64,000 bases of DNA, from the NCBI GenBank assembly GCA_035575515.1, contig DATLXU010000127.1, positions 1-64,000 of the forward strand. Direction: 5' to 3'. Position 1 is the stretch's first letter, and every line of letters begins with the position of its first letter. This stretch comes from DATLXU01 sp035575515. GTDB lineage: Bacteria > Acidobacteriota > Blastocatellia > UBA7656. Below are positions 38,501 to 46,539 of the stretch, one piece after another. The notes beneath the pieces were generated by a model. It had not been told where the DNA came from and did no database searches. It worked only from the letters and a program-made list of their open reading frames with translations. Made by a program: the position numbers and the translations under genes.

Positions 38501-39071
38501 CCCGCGCGCCGTTGACGGAGATGTTTTGCGAGTTGCGCCCGACGGCTGTGTTATCGGGCAGGTACGTGGCCGCGCCTGGCGAAAGGCCCAGCATCTGTGT
38601 GAAGTTGCGCGTGGCGAGCGGAAGCTCCGCGACCGAGCGCGAATCAACCACGCGGCCAAGCTGCGCGCCGTCGGTTTGAATGACCGCCGTGCCCGCGGTG
38701 ATGGTGACTGACTCTTCGCTCACGGCTCCGACCTGAAGGCTGGCGTTCACGGTCGTCGTTTCGGTGATGGCTACGCGGATTTCATCGAACACGGCTTTCT
38801 TGAATCCGTTTGCGGTGACGACGACTTGATACGAACCGGGCGGCAGCAGCGGCGCGATGTAGTCGCCGCTTTCGTCGGTCTTGATTTTGCGCTCGTCGCC
38901 GGTTGCTTTGTTGATTACGGTGACTTCCGCATTTGATATGACTGCGCCTGCCTGGTCAGTTACAGTTCCCGCAATTCGGCCCGTCGTCTGACTCTGGGCG
39001 AACGCGGGCGCGCTGTAGAGCGCGAGCAGACAGAAGGCAATGATTAGTGCGAATCCCTTGCTGGCGATCAT
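35580..39071 (-). CDS. Oar-type TonB-dependent receptor with carboxypeptidase-regulatory domain
   Basis: From ATG 39071 (AAGGAGG before it) this is a 1163-residue outer-membrane protein. A signal peptide ending APAFAQ is followed by a carboxypeptidase-regulatory domain (GRIAGTVTDQAGAVISNAEV, then LLPPGSYQVVVTANGFKK). A plug domain with LPLATRNFTQMLGLSPGA comes next, then a long beta-barrel ending RLIQFAFKFNY. It resembles Oar-type receptors, which are abundant in Acidobacteria and may transport peptides or glycans. A sigma-54 promoter lies about 110 bases upstream, next to a kinase/NtrC pair on the same strand. Confidence 0.9.
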   Translation of the reverse strand: MIASKGFALIIAFCLLALYSAPAFAQSQTTGRIAGTVTDQAGAVISNAEVTVINKATGDERKIKTDESGDYIAPLLPPGSYQVVVTANGFKKAVFDEIRVAITETTTVNASLQVGAVSEESVTITAGTAVIQTDGAQLGRVVDSRSVAELPLATRNFTQMLGLSPGAATYLPDNTAVGRNSQNISVNGARVTNNNFQINGVDANSMGTNSAPSLSVPAPETIQEFKVQTSLYDATFGRSGGGNIQAVTKSGTNQIHGAVYEYLRDDSLNANNPFLKAAGVARPELRRNVFGGTIGGPIKKDKVFFFGSYQGTREDNGASIINSLSSNILIAPGLTDDRSEATLKRVFGVTSVHPTSLALLNFKLPSGQFLIPTPQAGGRYSGSTPSRFEEDQFNANIDYHINDKNNLSVKFFFSNAPQTLVLPSFLGGGPNVPGFGNRQQNNNRLIVLQDVHIFNPHLINDFRAGYNFIRVDAFPEEPVKDNEIGITRANSTAFPGLPLIRVAAAAGGFVIGTSPTIDVLATAPSTTLADTLSITKGKHTIRAGGEFRYNENNYTLNFFTRGQIDFLSFTSFLQGNAFVSIFGSGIGDRSLRAHDYNFFTQDDWKVSPKLTLNLGLRYELDLPPYDTRGRIATFDPTLYKPRPLAIGGVPIGPPIAGFVQAGNVIAQYDLPDMPNVDKRVVNSIDPNNFAPRIGFAYSPMNSTRMVIRGGYGIFYSRTSFQYITLNVIVPPTYVFGARVGIPAPIPFSNPFFAAPAQNQFPTLVPGVALSGTVFDRGIRTPYLQQYNTSLQYELFKDTLLEVAYVGTHGLNLFRQIAINQARLASAQNPITNDVTGAVITTNTPANASLRAPFQGVSVNGFFQNQSTAQSTYNSLQASLTKRFSHGISLLASYTYAKSIDNASGQGGGAGFGGVVNPGGVGETGAILGNQRDNRANRGVSDFDRTHRFVLSYLWDLPTPAFVKDSKAGRWVLGNWQVAGIITAMSGLPIDIVDTGAGSFYGLSGGGAPLARPNWAGSANRQSATTGAPAGYFFNPFAFARPIIQAGQPIPSSGGAAVAGAVGTDFGNVGRNVLRGPRQSNVDFSVIKRVRIMESKSFEFRAEFFNLFNHVNLANPISDFNAILGSGGSIDPVTGTVINPGAFGRIISTSNNPRLIQFAFKFNY

Positions 39072-39179
39072 CGGTGCTTCCTCCTTAAAAAGACTTCGCA
39101 AGCCTACCGCTGCGAGATACGAATCCTGAAGATCAAAACTGTTGCATGAAACTTACAAACAAGGCGGAGCAGTTTAAGG

Positions 39180-39194
39180 GCAATCCATGTTCCG
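39180..39194 (-). promoter_or_regulatory. Sigma-54 (-24/-12) promoter of the TonB-dependent receptor
   Basis: On the minus strand CGGAACATGGATTGC keeps the GG and GC pair 10 bases apart and shares GGAAC-N5-TTGC with the porin promoter at 30331. A start about 12 bases beyond would give a leader of about 100 bases before ATG 39071. The neighbouring upstream gene encodes an NtrC-type activator. Confidence 0.65.
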
Positions 39195-39371
39195 CGCGCG
39201 ATGAGCGGTTAATCGAGCGCAGGACTTTATGTGAATATAACGCCTTATCAAGCGATAAATGCTGATTGTGGACATTGAGAACCAAAAGACCTGGTTGATC
39301 GTCATGCTTAATTTTTGGACATCGCTTGCTGGCAGCGCTTATTTTTTGAGCAGCGGGCGAAAGCTTTTCGG

Positions 39372-40733
39372 CTACGAGGGGTCGAGGTTGTATTTGCGAA
39401 TCTTGTTGTAGAGCGTCGTGCGAGTGATGCCTAGAATTTCAGCCGTGCGGCTAAGGTTTTTTCCGGTCGCCGCAAATACCTGTGCGATGTGCAATCGCTC
39501 AAGCTCTTCGAGAGAGAGAAACTCATCACCATCTTCCGAAGCCTCCGCCAAAGCCTCTTGCCCGCTCAACGGAAGGTCGCTCGCGTGAACGCGGTCGCCC
39601 ACGCAAAGGATCACCGCGCGCTCAATCACGTTTCTTAGCTCGCGCGCGTTGCCCGGCCAGTTGTAGCCCGCAAGCAACGCTTCGGCTTTCGGAGTCAAGC
39701 CCTGCACCCTGCGGTTGAGCTTCTGATTGAAGTGAGCGATGAAATGCGCGGCGAGCGGCAGTATGTCTTCTCGTCTCTCTCTGAGCGGCGGCAACGTCAC
39801 AGGCATCACACTCAGGCGATAATAAAGGTCTTCGCGGAATCGTCCGCGTTTGACTTCGCCTTGCAGGTTCTTATTAGTCGCAACGATGATGCGCACGTCA
39901 ACCTCTTTCTCCTGCACCCCGCCGACGCGACGGAATCGCTTCTGCTCGAGTACATTCAAAAGCTTCGCCTGAATCGAAGGTTCCATTTCGGTTATCTCGT
40001 CAAAAAAGAAAGTTCCTTCGTGAGCCAGTTCAAAAAGTCCTGGCTTGCTCGCCTGCGCACCCGTAAACGCGCCCTTCTCGTGGCCGAACAGTTCCGATTC
40101 TAAAAGCTCGCGGCTGAGGCCCGCGCAGTTGATCGTGACGAAAGGTTTTTCGTGACGGTCGCTCAGGCGATGAATCAAGTGCGCGACCATGCCTTTGCCC
40201 GTGCCTGTCTCGCCTTGAAGCAGCACGGTCGTGTCCGAGGGCGCAAGCCGCTCGATTGTGTGATGGACGCGAATGATTGCGTTGCTTTGACCCAGGAAAT
40301 ACTCGGCGGCGACTCGCTCTTCAGCTAATCCAATCAATAATCGCTCGCGGCGGGCGCGGCTCTGCTCAAGCGTCTTGCCGATAAGGATTAGCAAGCTGTC
40401 GCCATCGAATGGCTTCGTCAGAAAATTCTCCGCGCCTTCTTTGAGCGCGCGGATGGCCGTCTCAATCGTCCCATGAGCCGTGAGAATAATCACCGGCACA
40501 TCATCGTCAATCGCTTTAATGCGCGGCAACAGTTCAAGCCCGTCAATATCTGGAAGCCGCAGGTCGAGCAAAATCAACTGCGGCGCATTCTCAGTGATGA
40601 CCGCAAGCGCCTGCTGCCCGGTTTCAGCTTCGAGCGCGCGGTAGCCCTGTTCCTCGAGCAGGCTTCGCAGGCCGAACCTAACGGACGGCTGATCGTCAAC
40701 AATGAGGACTTTATCTTTGATTGATGGCTTCAT
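39372..40733 (-). CDS. NtrC-family sigma-54-dependent response regulator (second)
   Basis: This 453-residue protein has a receiver with Asp57 (LLDLRLPDIDG), an AAA+ domain with Walker A GETGTGKG, GAFTGA loop and DLYYRLSVMP, and a Fis-type helix-turn-helix (NLSRTAEILGITRTTLYNKI). The start overlaps the kinase gene upstream by 4 bases, so the pair is translationally coupled. The TonB-dependent receptor, with its sigma-54 promoter, is the next gene downstream, which makes it a likely target. Confidence 0.94.
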   Translation of the reverse strand: MKPSIKDKVLIVDDQPSVRFGLRSLLEEQGYRALEAETGQQALAVITENAPQLILLDLRLPDIDGLELLPRIKAIDDDVPVIILTAHGTIETAIRALKEGAENFLTKPFDGDSLLILIGKTLEQSRARRERLLIGLAEERVAAEYFLGQSNAIIRVHHTIERLAPSDTTVLLQGETGTGKGMVAHLIHRLSDRHEKPFVTINCAGLSRELLESELFGHEKGAFTGAQASKPGLFELAHEGTFFFDEITEMEPSIQAKLLNVLEQKRFRRVGGVQEKEVDVRIIVATNKNLQGEVKRGRFREDLYYRLSVMPVTLPPLRERREDILPLAAHFIAHFNQKLNRRVQGLTPKAEALLAGYNWPGNARELRNVIERAVILCVGDRVHASDLPLSGQEALAEASEDGDEFLSLEELERLHIAQVFAATGKNLSRTAEILGITRTTLYNKIRKYNLDPS

Positions 40734-42655
40734 CGCTGAACCGGCAAATGAATAGAAAACGCCGTTCCCTTTCCAACCTCCGATCGCACGGCAATCGCCC
40801 CGCCGTGGTCGTGAATCGTCTTTCGCACAATCGCAAGCCCAAGCCCCGTGCCCGTTGCCCGCGTCGTGAAGAACGGATCGAATACTCTATTCAAATTCTC
40901 AGGCGCAATGCCAGCGCCCGTGTCGCTCAATTCAATCTCTATCTCTGCGCGCCCGTTCTCGACTACCTCTACAGCGACCCGAACACAACCATCCGGCGCG
41001 GTGTGCTGCAGCGCATTATCTAACAAATTCGTGAAGACTCCATGCATCTTGCGCCGGTCAAGGCGCAGGCCAGGCAAACTCTCTGCGCAGTGAAACTCTA
41101 CGGTAATCTTTTTCTCCCGCGCCTGCGCGCTGAACTCGCCCAGCACTTCTTCAATCACGCCGCGAATATCAACCACTTCATCGAGCCTCGCGGGCCTACT
41201 GTGCTCAAGCAGTTGCTCCATCAGATGATTCAAGCGATCCACTTCCGTCATCACGACATCAATGAACGGCCTGACCGCCTCGCGGTCTTCGAGCCTGTGG
41301 GAGAGCGCGCTCAGAGTAGTCGTTATGCCGAAGAGCGGATTGCGAACCTCGTGCGCGACTCCGGCGATCAACTCGCCGACCGCTGCCAGCCTCTCCGACA
41401 CTATCAACTGCTTGAAGAGTTGAGCATTAGCCAGAATCTGCGCCGCCTGCGACGCGAAGATTGTGACGAGCCGCCGATCTTCTTCGACAAACCCGCTCTC
41501 TTTATTCATCACGTCAATCACGCCGAGCAGCCGCTCGCCCGCCTGGAGCGGAACGGCCAGCACGTTTTTCACTCCGAGCGCGCGAGCGGCCTCGTTGTCC
41601 GCGTGCGAATCGCTTGTAACGTCGTTCGTCAGGTAAGGCTCGCCCGTCTTGAAGACGAACGCGGCGAGGCTTCGCTCACCGAGGCGCGAGCGCAGCAGTC
41701 GAACCTTCTCGTCATCAATTCCATAAGCGGGCAGTTGCGCGCGGATGCTCTGGTCGCGCTCGTCATAAAGCAATATCACGCACATCTCAGCGCCTAAGAG
41801 CCGCGCAGTCTTGCGCGTGAGCAATTCGCATATCTTGCTCACCTCAGTGCCAGTGCCTATCATCAGCGAGATGTGATACAGCCCGCTCAGACGTTCGATG
41901 TCGCGCCGCAGCTCTGCGGAAGCTTCGTTGAGCGCGCGGGCAAGGCGATCAATCTCTGTATCTGCCTTCGCTTCAACCGGCTCGAATACGCCCGCGACCG
42001 CCAGTCTTCGCGCAACTGCTTCCATCCGTCGCAGCGGCTTTATCAAGGTGAAAAATAGAACCGCGCCCGTCATCGCGGCGGCGATCACGAGCATTGCCAT
42101 TGTCGTTATTGTTGCCGCGCGGATGGTTGCGATTTGCTGTGGGTCGTTGATTGAGATTGTCACGCAGAAATAAACAACGAATAGCACAGCGATGAGCGCG
42201 CTCCACACAAGCGCGACTTTTCCGAGAATGCTGCGGCGCGGGTTGAGCATCGCCGAAATCGTTGCTTTGCTGTCGGCGATGCTTCGGCTTTCGAGTTCCT
42301 GGATGGCGCGCACGGCTTCTTCGCGCGTGGCGTAGGTGTTCGATTCGAGGTCTTTGGCCGCGCCCAAATAACGAAGTGCCGAGCGGGTGAACCCATTTGA
42401 CGAATAGCGCACCGTGCGGATGGCATAGCGGTCTTGGAGTTCCTTTATGACTTCGCCGTAGTAATCAATAATCTCAGGTGTGATCTCGGTCCCTTCATAA
42501 TTGACAATGGCATAGAGTCGGCGGCCCTGCGCGCGGTAAGCCTCGCGCACGATGCGCGCGAACTCGTCCACCTGCTCGCGGCTCTCGATTCTGAGATCGG
42601 CGAAGTTGATGAAGAGGATATTCTCTTTTCGGTCGAGAATGAACCGGTTTTGCAT
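40730..42655 (-). CDS. Histidine kinase with N-terminal soluble domain, HAMP and GAF
   Basis: This 641-residue kinase begins with a soluble domain of about 150 residues (FILDRKENILFINFADLRIE; perhaps STAS-like, inferred). Two membrane helices (about 160-220), a HAMP linker, a GAF domain (about 255-400, VLAVPLQAGERLLGVIDVMN) and the transmitter with His435 in GVAHEVRNPLFGI follow. The ATP-binding motifs are NLLDNALQHT, DTGAGI, FDPFFTTRATGTGLGL. With the N-terminal domain before the membrane spans and a short extracytoplasmic loop, it probably senses an internal or membrane signal. It is coupled to the response regulator downstream by a 4-base overlap. Confidence 0.92.
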   Translation of the reverse strand: MQNRFILDRKENILFINFADLRIESREQVDEFARIVREAYRAQGRRLYAIVNYEGTEITPEIIDYYGEVIKELQDRYAIRTVRYSSNGFTRSALRYLGAAKDLESNTYATREEAVRAIQELESRSIADSKATISAMLNPRRSILGKVALVWSALIAVLFVVYFCVTISINDPQQIATIRAATITTMAMLVIAAAMTGAVLFFTLIKPLRRMEAVARRLAVAGVFEPVEAKADTEIDRLARALNEASAELRRDIERLSGLYHISLMIGTGTEVSKICELLTRKTARLLGAEMCVILLYDERDQSIRAQLPAYGIDDEKVRLLRSRLGERSLAAFVFKTGEPYLTNDVTSDSHADNEAARALGVKNVLAVPLQAGERLLGVIDVMNKESGFVEEDRRLVTIFASQAAQILANAQLFKQLIVSERLAAVGELIAGVAHEVRNPLFGITTTLSALSHRLEDREAVRPFIDVVMTEVDRLNHLMEQLLEHSRPARLDEVVDIRGVIEEVLGEFSAQAREKKITVEFHCAESLPGLRLDRRKMHGVFTNLLDNALQHTAPDGCVRVAVEVVENGRAEIEIELSDTGAGIAPENLNRVFDPFFTTRATGTGLGLAIVRKTIHDHGGAIAVRSEVGKGTAFSIHLPVQR

Positions 42656-42658
42656 AAA

Positions 42659-42786
42659 TCAGGGGTCGGGGTCAGCGGTCGGGGATCAGGGGTCGGTTGA
42701 AAGGTTGATGACCTGATAATGGCTCCAGGAGCCTGTTTCAAGTCAACCATCGACCTCACAACTGATTACTGACCCCCGACCCCTGA
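42659..42786. repeat. Inverted repeat flanking the kinase / KAS III-like intergenic region
   Basis: TCAGGGGTCGGGGTCAG (42659-42675) and CTGACCCCCGACCCCTGA (42769-42786) are complementary except for one bulged base. A second partial copy (ATCAGGGGTCGG) lies at 42685. The arms bracket almost the entire intergenic region between the KAS III-like gene stop and the kinase start. Confidence 0.75.
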
Positions 42787-42790
42787 CCAC

Positions 42791-43789
42791 TCATATAGTC
42801 CATCGAAACGCTGCGCAGGCCATCGAGACGCCGCCGCCCGACGCGCACAGTATGATATTGTCTCCGGTTTTGATTTTTCCTTGCCGCGCCGCGTCGTCGA
42901 GCGCCATCGGGATGCAGGCCGAGCCTGTGTAGCCCCACTTGTCCATAACGGTGTGCGTGCGCGACATCGGAAGTTCTAACGCTTTCATCACCTCTTTGAT
43001 CGTGCTCAGATTCACCTGCGTGAAGATGAACATCGCAACATCGTCTAATTTCATCTCACACCTGTCTAACACTTCACGAATGAGCAAAGGCCAATGCTCA
43101 AGGTTGAACTCCGCCGGGATTTTTTTGACGAAGCGGACGCGGTTGAATCTCCCTTCTGCGAGCACTCGCTCGTCTGTTGGCAGGTGAGTGCCGCCTGCGT
43201 AGATTCCCATCGCGTCGTGGTAGCTTCCGTCTGCCGCAAGGCGCGACCCTAAATAGCCCGGTCCTTCCTTGCTCGCCTGTAAAACAACTGCGCCCGCGCC
43301 ATCGGCAAAAATGGTGCAGGTCTTTTTGTCGCCCCAATCGAGATATTTGCTCATCGCATACGCGCCGATGACGAGAATGTTTTTGTACTGACGATCTGCG
43401 ATAATGAACTTCGCGGCGGTGTCGAGAGCGGTGACGAAACTCGCGCACGCGCAGTTCACGTCGAAGTTTGCGGCACGGTGCGCGCCGAGCTTGCTTTGAA
43501 CCACTGACGAAGTTGCGGGCGAGATGTATTCCGGCGTGTCGCTTGCCACGATTATCAAATCGAGCGCGAGCGGATCAACACCCGCGTTGCTCAATGCATC
43601 ACGCGCGGCGTTCGTAGCGAGGTCAGCCGTGCTTTCTTCATCGGAGCAGATGTGCCGCTCGCGTATGCCGACTACGCCTGCGACGAAATCGTTTATGTCT
43701 TCGCCGAGCATCCGGCTCAGTTGGTCGTTGGTCAAAACTTTTTCAGGGACGTAGCGCCCAGTCCCGGCTATTCTGGCAAATCTGCTCAT
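42791..43789 (-). CDS. KAS III (FabH)-like thiolase-fold enzyme lacking catalytic His and Asn
   Basis: This 332-residue protein has the FabH fold: N-terminal ITGTGRYVPEKVLTN-type start (IAGTGRYVPEKVLTN), GVVGIRERH, and catalytic Cys115 in FDVNCACASFVTAL. The usual HQAN motif is TQVN (Thr257 for the catalytic His) and the GNTSAAS motif is GYTGSAC (Tyr287 for Asn). The His and Asn promote malonyl decarboxylation, so this protein may not perform a normal Claisen condensation. It may instead transfer an acyl group from Cys115. The gene is divergent from the acyl-CoA synthetase at 43915, which could supply its substrate. It is not obviously part of a fab cluster. Confidence 0.85.
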   Translation of the reverse strand: MSRFARIAGTGRYVPEKVLTNDQLSRMLGEDINDFVAGVVGIRERHICSDEESTADLATNAARDALSNAGVDPLALDLIIVASDTPEYISPATSSVVQSKLGAHRAANFDVNCACASFVTALDTAAKFIIADRQYKNILVIGAYAMSKYLDWGDKKTCTIFADGAGAVVLQASKEGPGYLGSRLAADGSYHDAMGIYAGGTHLPTDERVLAEGRFNRVRFVKKIPAEFNLEHWPLLIREVLDRCEMKLDDVAMFIFTQVNLSTIKEVMKALELPMSRTHTVMDKWGYTGSACIPMALDDAARQGKIKTGDNIILCASGGGVSMACAAFRWTI

Positions 43790-43914
43790 CTCGTATTATC
43801 CTCTGTGCGATTTGGTTCTTCAGGCCAAACGAAAAAGAGCGGGCGAAAGATAATAGCGCAAGTCCGTGTCGGGCGCTACACCGTCCGGCGGGTGCAGAGG
43901 TTGGAATCAATCGC

Positions 43915-45699
43915 ATGAAGTATCAAAACATTTACGCGCTCTTTCGCAAGCGGGTCGAGCAATATAGCAGCCGTGACGTCTTTTACGTGCGCGAAGGCGG
44001 CGGGTGGTCGAGGATTTCGTGGAATCAGTTTGGAGAAGGAGCGATTGATTTCGGCTGCGGGCTTGTGGCGGCAGGGTTAGAAAAACAGACTGCCGTGTGC
44101 ATACTGATGGGAAACGTTCCCCAGTGGCCCGCAAGCGACGTTGGCACAATCATCGCGGGCGGCGTGAGCGTCGGCCTTTATCCGACAAGCTCTGCCGAGC
44201 AGTGCCGCTACATCATCAATCATTCTGACGCCGAGTTTGTTCTAGTTGACACACGAGCACAGATTGAAAAGATTCTTTCAATCCGCGAGCATCTGCCGAA
44301 AGTGAAAACCATCATCGCGCTCGATGAACAAGCGGCACGCGAAGCCGTGGGCGTGACTGGCTATCAAGACTTTTTGCGCTATGGCCGCGAGCAGCGCGCT
44401 CGCGCGCTGCCTGTTCTTTCCGAGCGGGCAGAGAATGCGCGGCCTGACGACATTGCGATTATGGTTTACACTTCGGGCACGACTGGACTGCCTAAGGGCG
44501 CGTGCCTCAGCCATCGCTATGTCATCAACAGCGTCGAGTCGTTGCTTGAAACCATTCCATTGAATGATTCAGACGTGGCGTTTTCATACCTGCCTTACTG
44601 CCACGTCGCCGAGCGCATATCCGGACTTTACACGCGAATGTATGCGGGAGTGGCTGCTTACTTCGTCAATGATATTAGCAAGCTGTGGGATTACATGGCC
44701 GAAGTCCGTCCGACCGTTTTCGCGAGCCTGCCGCGATTCTTTGAAAAGATTCACGCCCGCGCGATGAGTGATTTAGAAAAAGCTGCGCCTGATGAGCGAG
44801 AGCGGGTCATGCGCGCGCTCGATGTCGGAAAAGCTGTCAGCCGACTCAGGCAGGCGAGGGAGCCTATCGCTGATGAGTTAAAAAACGAATATGAAAAGGC
44901 GCTGCCGATTTTGAGCCGCGTGAAAGATTATTTCGGAGGGCGCATTCGCATTGCGACGAGCGGCGGCGCGCCGCTGCCTTTTGAAATCGCGGAATTCTTC
45001 GACGCGTGCGGCATCCCTGTTCTTCAAGCCTATGGCCTTACGGAAAACGTCTGCGTCGCATTCAACCGCCCTGACAATCACAAATTCGGAACTGTTGGCC
45101 CGCCCATGCCGGGCTGCGCAGTGAAGATTGCGGCTGACGGCGAAATCTTAGTCAGAAGCGAAATGATGTTCAGCGGTTATTACAAAGAACCCGACAAGAC
45201 CGCAGAGATGTTTTGCAACGGATGGCTTCTGACGGGCGATCTCGGCGAGATGGACGAGGAAGGATTTTTGAAGATTACGGGCCGCAAGAAAGAATTGATC
45301 GTCACCTCGACGGGCAAGAACGTCGCGCCCGCGCTGATTGAAAATATGCTCAAGGAGCATCCACTCATCAGCCAAGCGATGGTTTACGGCGACGGCAGGA
45401 GCTACCTCGTCGCGCTCATCACGCTCAACCAGGCCGAGACCGAAGAATACGCCCGCATGCGTGGCATTGAATATCACGCTTACGGCGAGCTTGCGCGCAA
45501 GGATGAGATCACATCACTGGTGAATCGCATCATTGAGCGCGTCAACAGCAGAGTCTCTTCGACAGAAGCAATTAAAAAGTTCGTCGTCCTGGATCACGAC
45601 CTCACCATTGAAGCTGACGAGGTGACGCCGACATTGAAGATAAAGCGAAACGTCGTAAGCGAGCGGTACAGAGATATACTTGAAGGCTTGTACGCTTGA
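43915..45699 (+). CDS. Long-chain acyl-CoA synthetase (FAA1/FadD15 type)
   Basis: This 594-residue AMP-forming ligase carries MVYTSGTTGLPKGACLSHRY (A3), PYCHVAERISGLYTRMYAGV, QAYGLTENVCVAFNRP, TGDLGEMDEEGFLKITGRKKE and KIKRNVVSERYRDI near the C-terminus. This arrangement is that of long-chain FAA1-like synthetases. It is transcribed away from the KAS III-like gene with a 125-base shared promoter region. The start at 43915 is preceded by GGTTGGAATCAATCGC, with a weak ribosome binding site. It converts fatty acids to acyl-CoA, possibly as substrate for the divergent enzyme. Confidence 0.92.
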   Translation: MKYQNIYALFRKRVEQYSSRDVFYVREGGGWSRISWNQFGEGAIDFGCGLVAAGLEKQTAVCILMGNVPQWPASDVGTIIAGGVSVGLYPTSSAEQCRYIINHSDAEFVLVDTRAQIEKILSIREHLPKVKTIIALDEQAAREAVGVTGYQDFLRYGREQRARALPVLSERAENARPDDIAIMVYTSGTTGLPKGACLSHRYVINSVESLLETIPLNDSDVAFSYLPYCHVAERISGLYTRMYAGVAAYFVNDISKLWDYMAEVRPTVFASLPRFFEKIHARAMSDLEKAAPDERERVMRALDVGKAVSRLRQAREPIADELKNEYEKALPILSRVKDYFGGRIRIATSGGAPLPFEIAEFFDACGIPVLQAYGLTENVCVAFNRPDNHKFGTVGPPMPGCAVKIAADGEILVRSEMMFSGYYKEPDKTAEMFCNGWLLTGDLGEMDEEGFLKITGRKKELIVTSTGKNVAPALIENMLKEHPLISQAMVYGDGRSYLVALITLNQAETEEYARMRGIEYHAYGELARKDEITSLVNRIIERVNSRVSSTEAIKKFVVLDHDLTIEADEVTPTLKIKRNVVSERYRDILEGLYA

Positions 45700-45708
45700 G
45701 CCGAGAGG

Positions 45709-45815
45709 GTCGCTTCGCTCCGGGAATATCATCGCTTGTTTTGCATGGCTATCGCTCGATTCGTGTCTTTGGCTTTAGAGTCGCTTCGCTCCGGGAATAT
45801 CATCGCTTGTTTTGC
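45709..45815. repeat. Two identical 36-bp direct repeats separated by 35 bp
   Basis: The same 36 bases, beginning GTCGCTTCGCTCC and ending ATCGCTTGTTTTGC, occur at 45709-45744 and 45780-45815. Identity stops exactly at both ends. The dimensions resemble one CRISPR repeat-spacer-repeat unit, but no further copies and no cas genes are nearby, so a small intergenic duplication is more likely. Confidence 0.85.
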
Positions 45816-45967
45816 GCCTTTTTTGATCGCACGAGCAGGCGTCTCGGCGGTTCATGATTTTCAGATAGCGGATCGTTATGGAGAAGAACATACGGCCCGG
45901 CGCTTCGCTTGCGCTCTGAGAATTGGCGTTCGTCTCAGATTTCATCAGAACTGTTTAAGAAGGGGAT

Positions 45968-46528
45968 ATGACTATGAAAATTTCGATTCTGAGGATTGTG
46001 ATGATGTTTATTGTGCTGGCTCTTGCCGCGCCCGCGCGGGCTGATATAAGAGTTGACCCGCCTCAAAAGCCAAAGCCGCGCGTCGAGAAAAGCTCCACCG
46101 GGAGCGCGCGCATGGTGATTCGCGCGAGCGACTCGGCTACTGAAGCAACACTGCAGATTCCGCGCAGCCTCGTCGGCAAAGTTTCGGCGAAGCTTGAAGA
46201 CGACGCGAGTCCGTATCCATCACGGCTGAACGCGATACTCGCGGGCGTTTTTCTTTCGCTCTCGTTGGCCATGGGTGGCGTCTTGCTGTTTCGCTACAAG
46301 CGCGGCAAATTTGGCCATAAGATGATTATCGCCGCTTTCGTTTTCATCGCAGGCTCGGCCATCTTTGCATCGGCTGATATGCCTAGACCAGGACCCGACC
46401 GCCATCGCGTTGACGCGGGCACTCTGTCGCAGGCGATAACGAACGGCGAAGCGCTTTACGGCACAGTCAAAGTTGAAATCGTTGATGAGGGCGATCAAAT
46501 CACGCTGATTGTTCCCGCCAACCGATAA
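45968..46528 (+). CDS. Exported membrane protein of unknown function
   Basis: The 186-residue protein has a signal peptide (RIVMMFIVLALAAPARA). A soluble stretch with Pro/Lys-rich start (DPPQKPKPRVEK) follows, then two membrane helices (about 85-105 and 115-135) and a short acidic C-terminal domain. AAGGGGAT precedes the ATG. It is the first of three plus-strand genes for hydrophobic proteins (45968-47960) that look like an operon. I recognise no family and propose no function. Confidence 0.65.
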   Translation: MTMKISILRIVMMFIVLALAAPARADIRVDPPQKPKPRVEKSSTGSARMVIRASDSATEATLQIPRSLVGKVSAKLEDDASPYPSRLNAILAGVFLSLSLAMGGVLLFRYKRGKFGHKMIIAAFVFIAGSAIFASADMPRPGPDRHRVDAGTLSQAITNGEALYGTVKVEIVDEGDQITLIVPANR

Positions 46529-46539
46529 TCGAACGCGCT

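Noticed and set aside
45709..45815. CRISPR array call for the pair of 36-bp repeats
   Set aside because: There are only two repeats and one spacer, no leader-like sequence and no cas genes in the window; listed as a direct repeat instead.
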